Source of the DNA: RUG13091 sp045113315
GTDB lineage: Bacteria; Bacillota_I; Bacilli_A; RFN20; CAG-826
DNA: 64,000 bases
NCBI GenBank assembly: GCA_045113315.1
Contig: JBGUIX010000015.1
Span: 1-64,000 of the forward strand
Direction: 5' to 3'
The position numbers and the translations under genes are program-made. Every line of letters begins with the position of its first letter. Within the stretch, counting starts at the first letter, position 1. Positions 60,862 to 64,000 of this stretch are shown one piece after another. Under the pieces are notes generated by a model that saw only the letters and a list, made by a program, of their open reading frames with translations, had not been told where the DNA came from and ran no database searches.

Positions 60862-63800
60862 ATGAAAAATAAATTTATTCTCGGTATTGCAGCGGTCGGC
60901 TTATTATCTTTAGGAGCTGTCACCGGTTGTAAAAGAAAAACTAACAGTAGTGAAGTTGATTTCTCCTTCTCTATCGGTTTAGAAAGCGGTTATAAACGTT
61001 TACGTGTCGGTGCTTCTAGTCGAATCGTCGTTACGGCGGACGGAAATACCTCTGGTAGAAACTATGCTTACCGTAGTAGCGATGAATCAGTCTTAAAGAT
61101 TGAAAATGGTGTCGCGACCGGTTTAAAAGATGGTAAAGCGACGATTAACGCTGTCGAATCTACTTCTGGTAAATCCGCAAGCGTGAACATCGTTGTTTCT
61201 AGTGCCACTGAAGCTAATGGTGGTTATAACTACGCAGCGGCGACAGGTGAGGAATCAATTAAAACTAGAACCGAAATTCTTGCTACATTAGAAAAATATG
61301 CGATGGATAATCACTTAACTGGTATTACCTTATTTGAAAATGGTGGTTATGTGAAATATCATCCACGTGTCAAATTACCAACCAATGAATATATCACTGG
61401 TTTTGGATTTGGCTTATTATCAGATGGTGAATTGGTTGGAGATTTAGATAAAGAAGAAGTTGTAAAATATAAAAAATATTTACATACCGCTACCTCTTCT
61501 GACCCATTAACTATTAATGAAAAGAATGATACAGGTAGCCAAGTCAGCGATTTAGCCGGCTATATCACCTCTTCCTTCTGGGGTACTAGATTAAATAGTA
61601 CAAAGGATAATTATGAATGGTATCCAGTTTTAGCTAGAGACAAAGTCACTTTAGCGGGACAACAATACGACAATAATCGTCCATTCCCTGTTGTTCCTGC
61701 TCCAGTAGGCCAAGAATCACAATATCCTGATGGGAAACCTTTGAATCCAAATGAAGAAGCTAACCCATTAAAACTATATGATACATATAGAATCTATTTA
61801 AGAGACGGTGTTAGATATAACACTACAGCCACAATTGCTGGCAGAGCTGAATTTAATGACACCGAAGTGCAATTAGAGGACTATGAATTTGCTTTCCGTT
61901 TCTTATTAACTGGTAGCCATAAACAAAAACGTGGTACCGAAATGGCGAATGATACCTCTTATGGTATTAAAGGCGCTCAAAAATATAACACTGAAACTAA
62001 AGATAAATCTGATGTCGATAACAAGAAGTTATGGGACATTATGGTCGACGATGGTTCTTTAGGTGTTAAAGTTGGTACAGATGATGCCGGTCAAAAATAT
62101 ATCCAATTAACATTAGTTAATCCAATCGATAGATTTACCGCGATGTATACCTTATCTTCCTCTTTATATTCTCCATTACCAGAAGAATTCATTAGACAAT
62201 GTTCCTATGATCCTGCTCGTAACAATGCCTTAGCCATTGGCGCGCAAGCATATGGTAACTTCAATGATGAAATTAGATATAAAGACAAAGGTCAAAATGA
62301 TATTAAACAATTCACCATTGCGGTTGGACCATACCATTTAGAAGAATGGGAAGAAAATCAAACTATTATTTTTAAGAAAAGTGAAAATTGGTTTGAAAGT
62401 GCCACTCGTTATCATATTCCAGGTGTCAAACTTGTGGTTATGAAAGCTGTCCAAAGTGACCCAGATGCTATATATAAACAATTTAATAATGGGTATTTAG
62501 ATAGCTGTGGTATTCCAAGTAGACACGTTTCTGAAGAACTTGGTAAGGAAGGTGTCAAACAAACTAAAGGTGACTCCACATTTAAATTAAATGTTAACTC
62601 TTGTACACAAGAGACATGGAACGATTTATTCGGTCCTAACGGCAAGATTTATAAGAATGCCAACTGGGAAGTTAAACCATGGATGAGTAATGATAACTTC
62701 TTAAGTGGTTTATTCCATTCTATTAATAGAAAAGTGTTCGCTGATAATAGAGGTGTGGCACCATCTATTAACTACTTCTCCGATGCGTACTTATCTGACG
62801 CTGAAGGTGGTAAATCTTATAATGAAACCGAAGCTCATAAAGCCGCTGTTGCGGATTATGAAACCTATGATAGAGATGGTAACTCTACTTATGGTTATGA
62901 CTACGATAAAGCTGTCTTATCATTCAAAGCGGCAGTAAGAGAATTAGCCGCAGCTGGTAAGATTGAAAAAGGTACAAAATCTAAACCAACCACCATTCAT
63001 ATCCATATTAGATGGATGTATCAAACCGATATTAAAGAATACGGTGAAGAAATTGCTACCTACTTTGAAGATGCTTTCAATAACGAAGCTGTCAGTGGTG
63101 GTACTGTGAAATTAAAAGTTGATCAAGAAGCTGTTACTAACTGGCAAGACGTTTATAACATCTACTTAATGAGAGGCCAATTCGATTTAGGTTTCGGTGC
63201 GATTAGTGGTAACACTTATAACCCATTAAACTTCTTAGAAGTCTTAAGGAGTGATAACTCCTCTGGATTTACTCTTAACTGGGGTACTGATACCTCTAAA
63301 GTTACTGAAGGTAAACCAGCAGAATACGATCATAAATTATGGTCCTATGACTCCTTATGGGAAGTCGCTGATCACGGTGGTGTTGTCGAAAATGGTGTCG
63401 CTGTTAAATCAGTCCAAGAAAGCTATCTTGAAACTCCAAAAAATAGCGGTGGTCAAGATACTAACGAACTCTACAATGGCTTCAACGTTGATTCTCCATT
63501 AAAATTCGTCGATGTTGGCTCATCCGTCGTCTTTGGTGTTAGTAAAGTTCAACTCTACGTCTCCGGCTCTGGTTCTTATAACTTAGACGCTACATATAAC
63601 GATGGCAAATTACATATCATTGTTCCAGCTAGCCAGGCTAGTGAAATTAACACTGATATTCAAAAGACCAACCATTTAGATCAAGAAGAAAGTCCATCTT
63701 ATGATCCACATCCATTTGTCTTAGATAACTATGGCAAATATTGGACAGTGGAAGTCTATTACACACTTTCCATCAATGGTGGTACACCATCTGAATCATA

Positions 63801-63870
63801 TGTGACCGTCGCTAAGAATAAAGATGCTCAACCTAAAAATGTTAGATACTCATTCTTAGGAGGTAGATAA
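60862..63870 (+). CDS. Oligopeptide-binding lipoprotein (SBP family 5) with N-terminal Ig-like domain
   Basis: A 1002-residue lipoprotein (lipobox VTGC, Cys 23) with a BIG_2-like domain (about 40-112: LRVGASSRIVVTADG...ATGLKDGKATINAV) and a large SBP_bac_5 domain. Family 5 proteins capture peptides for ABC importers. It is about twice the usual length because of inserts. The neighbouring subtilase makes a peptide-scavenging role likely. Importer genes would be expected downstream of the window. Confidence 0.8.
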   Translation: MKNKFILGIAAVGLLSLGAVTGCKRKTNSSEVDFSFSIGLESGYKRLRVGASSRIVVTADGNTSGRNYAYRSSDESVLKIENGVATGLKDGKATINAVESTSGKSASVNIVVSSATEANGGYNYAAATGEESIKTRTEILATLEKYAMDNHLTGITLFENGGYVKYHPRVKLPTNEYITGFGFGLLSDGELVGDLDKEEVVKYKKYLHTATSSDPLTINEKNDTGSQVSDLAGYITSSFWGTRLNSTKDNYEWYPVLARDKVTLAGQQYDNNRPFPVVPAPVGQESQYPDGKPLNPNEEANPLKLYDTYRIYLRDGVRYNTTATIAGRAEFNDTEVQLEDYEFAFRFLLTGSHKQKRGTEMANDTSYGIKGAQKYNTETKDKSDVDNKKLWDIMVDDGSLGVKVGTDDAGQKYIQLTLVNPIDRFTAMYTLSSSLYSPLPEEFIRQCSYDPARNNALAIGAQAYGNFNDEIRYKDKGQNDIKQFTIAVGPYHLEEWEENQTIIFKKSENWFESATRYHIPGVKLVVMKAVQSDPDAIYKQFNNGYLDSCGIPSRHVSEELGKEGVKQTKGDSTFKLNVNSCTQETWNDLFGPNGKIYKNANWEVKPWMSNDNFLSGLFHSINRKVFADNRGVAPSINYFSDAYLSDAEGGKSYNETEAHKAAVADYETYDRDGNSTYGYDYDKAVLSFKAAVRELAAAGKIEKGTKSKPTTIHIHIRWMYQTDIKEYGEEIATYFEDAFNNEAVSGGTVKLKVDQEAVTNWQDVYNIYLMRGQFDLGFGAISGNTYNPLNFLEVLRSDNSSGFTLNWGTDTSKVTEGKPAEYDHKLWSYDSLWEVADHGGVVENGVAVKSVQESYLETPKNSGGQDTNELYNGFNVDSPLKFVDVGSSVVFGVSKVQLYVSGSGSYNLDATYNDGKLHIIVPASQASEINTDIQKTNHLDQEESPSYDPHPFVLDNYGKYWTVEVYYTLSINGGTPSESYVTVAKNKDAQPKNVRYSFLGGR

Positions 63871-63871
63871 T

Positions 63872-64000
63872 ATGAATAAAAAATTATTCTTATCATCCTT
63901 AGTCCTCTTATCTTTAGTAGTCACAGGTTGTTCTAACAAAAAGAAAAGTAGTGAAGATCCTGTTCCAAAATCATTTGAAACATCTTTAACTACTGTTAGT
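63872..64000 (+). CDS. Lipoprotein, cut by the window end
   Basis: The first 43 codons show a lipoprotein signal (MNKKLFLSSLVLLSLVVTGC) and a Lys/Ser linker. It starts 1 nt after the preceding stop with TAGGAGGT upstream, so it belongs to the same operon. Product otherwise unknown. Confidence 0.75.
   Translation, partial: MNKKLFLSSLVLLSLVVTGCSNKKKSSEDPVPKSFETSLTTVS

Noticed and set aside
1..64000. Recoding of TGA as tryptophan, as in some Mollicutes
   Set aside because: TGA ends several well-defined genes, often in tight TGATG overlaps, and long genes are continuous with TGG for Trp.

Overview
This is an A+T-rich Bacillota-type window that uses the standard code: TGA is a normal stop (for example at 28137-28139 and 43756-43758). 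Promoters are sigma-A-like and many genes have strong AGGAGG-type ribosome binding sites. S-box and FMN riboswitches, a PolC-derived protein, ECF riboflavin uptake, SHOCT and DUF3899-like proteins point to an uncultured member of the class Bacilli (Erysipelotrichales/RF39-like). That placement is inference. I saw no rRNA, tRNA, CRISPR array or intact insertion sequence.

Layout. 1-3.6 kb: two DUF4143-type AAA ATPases, each behind a copy of a hairpin-bearing repeat. 3.7-5.2 kb: a membrane hydrolase and a flavodoxin-fold reductase. 5.5-36 kb: a large accessory/defence-like region. It holds a helicase with an embedded nuclease-like domain, a zinc-ribbon endonuclease, a restriction-modification locus (one methyltransferase, two nuclease-like genes, one frameshifted), a WYL-type regulator, and then an island (15.6-29.9 kb) rich in pared-down relatives of housekeeping proteins: a soluble FtsH-like protease, a FtsK motor, a FtsK-gamma/HAD fusion, a UDG-like protein and a PolC-derived protein that has lost catalytic aspartates. 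Mixed in are Fic/Doc, an ADP-ribosylglycohydrolase, a DUF2779 nuclease, a GmrSD-type nuclease, a second WYL regulator and a PDDEXK_4 nuclease. 36-50 kb: cell-envelope genes (lipoproteins, XRE-membrane protein, EamA transporter, orphan AbiEi, Fic, K+ channel, zinc-ribbon membrane proteins). 50-53.3 kb: repeated small modules and a FMN riboswitch with ribU. 53.3-56.6 kb: CmpB-like protein, phosphopantetheinyl transferase, GNAT, DUF3899-like protein, ATPase. 56.7-64 kb: a secreted subtilase, a peptide-binding lipoprotein and the start of a further lipoprotein.

How the parts may work together. Four copies of a palindrome TGTNC-N8-GTACA lie upstream of the WYL regulator at 13951 and of three island operons, which suggests one regulon. 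Two S-box-like (SAM) riboswitches with terminators also sit in the island, in front of genes with no visible link to methionine metabolism, so the island may be tuned to SAM level. These are inferences from shared sequence.

The most novel-looking system is at 50.04-53.2 kb. Repeated modules each encode a 22-24 residue hydrophobic peptide on the minus strand, with its Shine-Dalgarno sequence complementary to an upstream anti-Shine-Dalgarno. On the opposite strand a short RNA overlaps the 3' end of the peptide gene, with a well-formed promoter (17-nt spacer), a 5' hairpin and a terminator. This is the architecture of a type I toxin-antitoxin family. One module appears split by a segment carrying a DUF1295 gene. 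The other leading candidate is the catalytically dead mini-PolC at 28139-29416.
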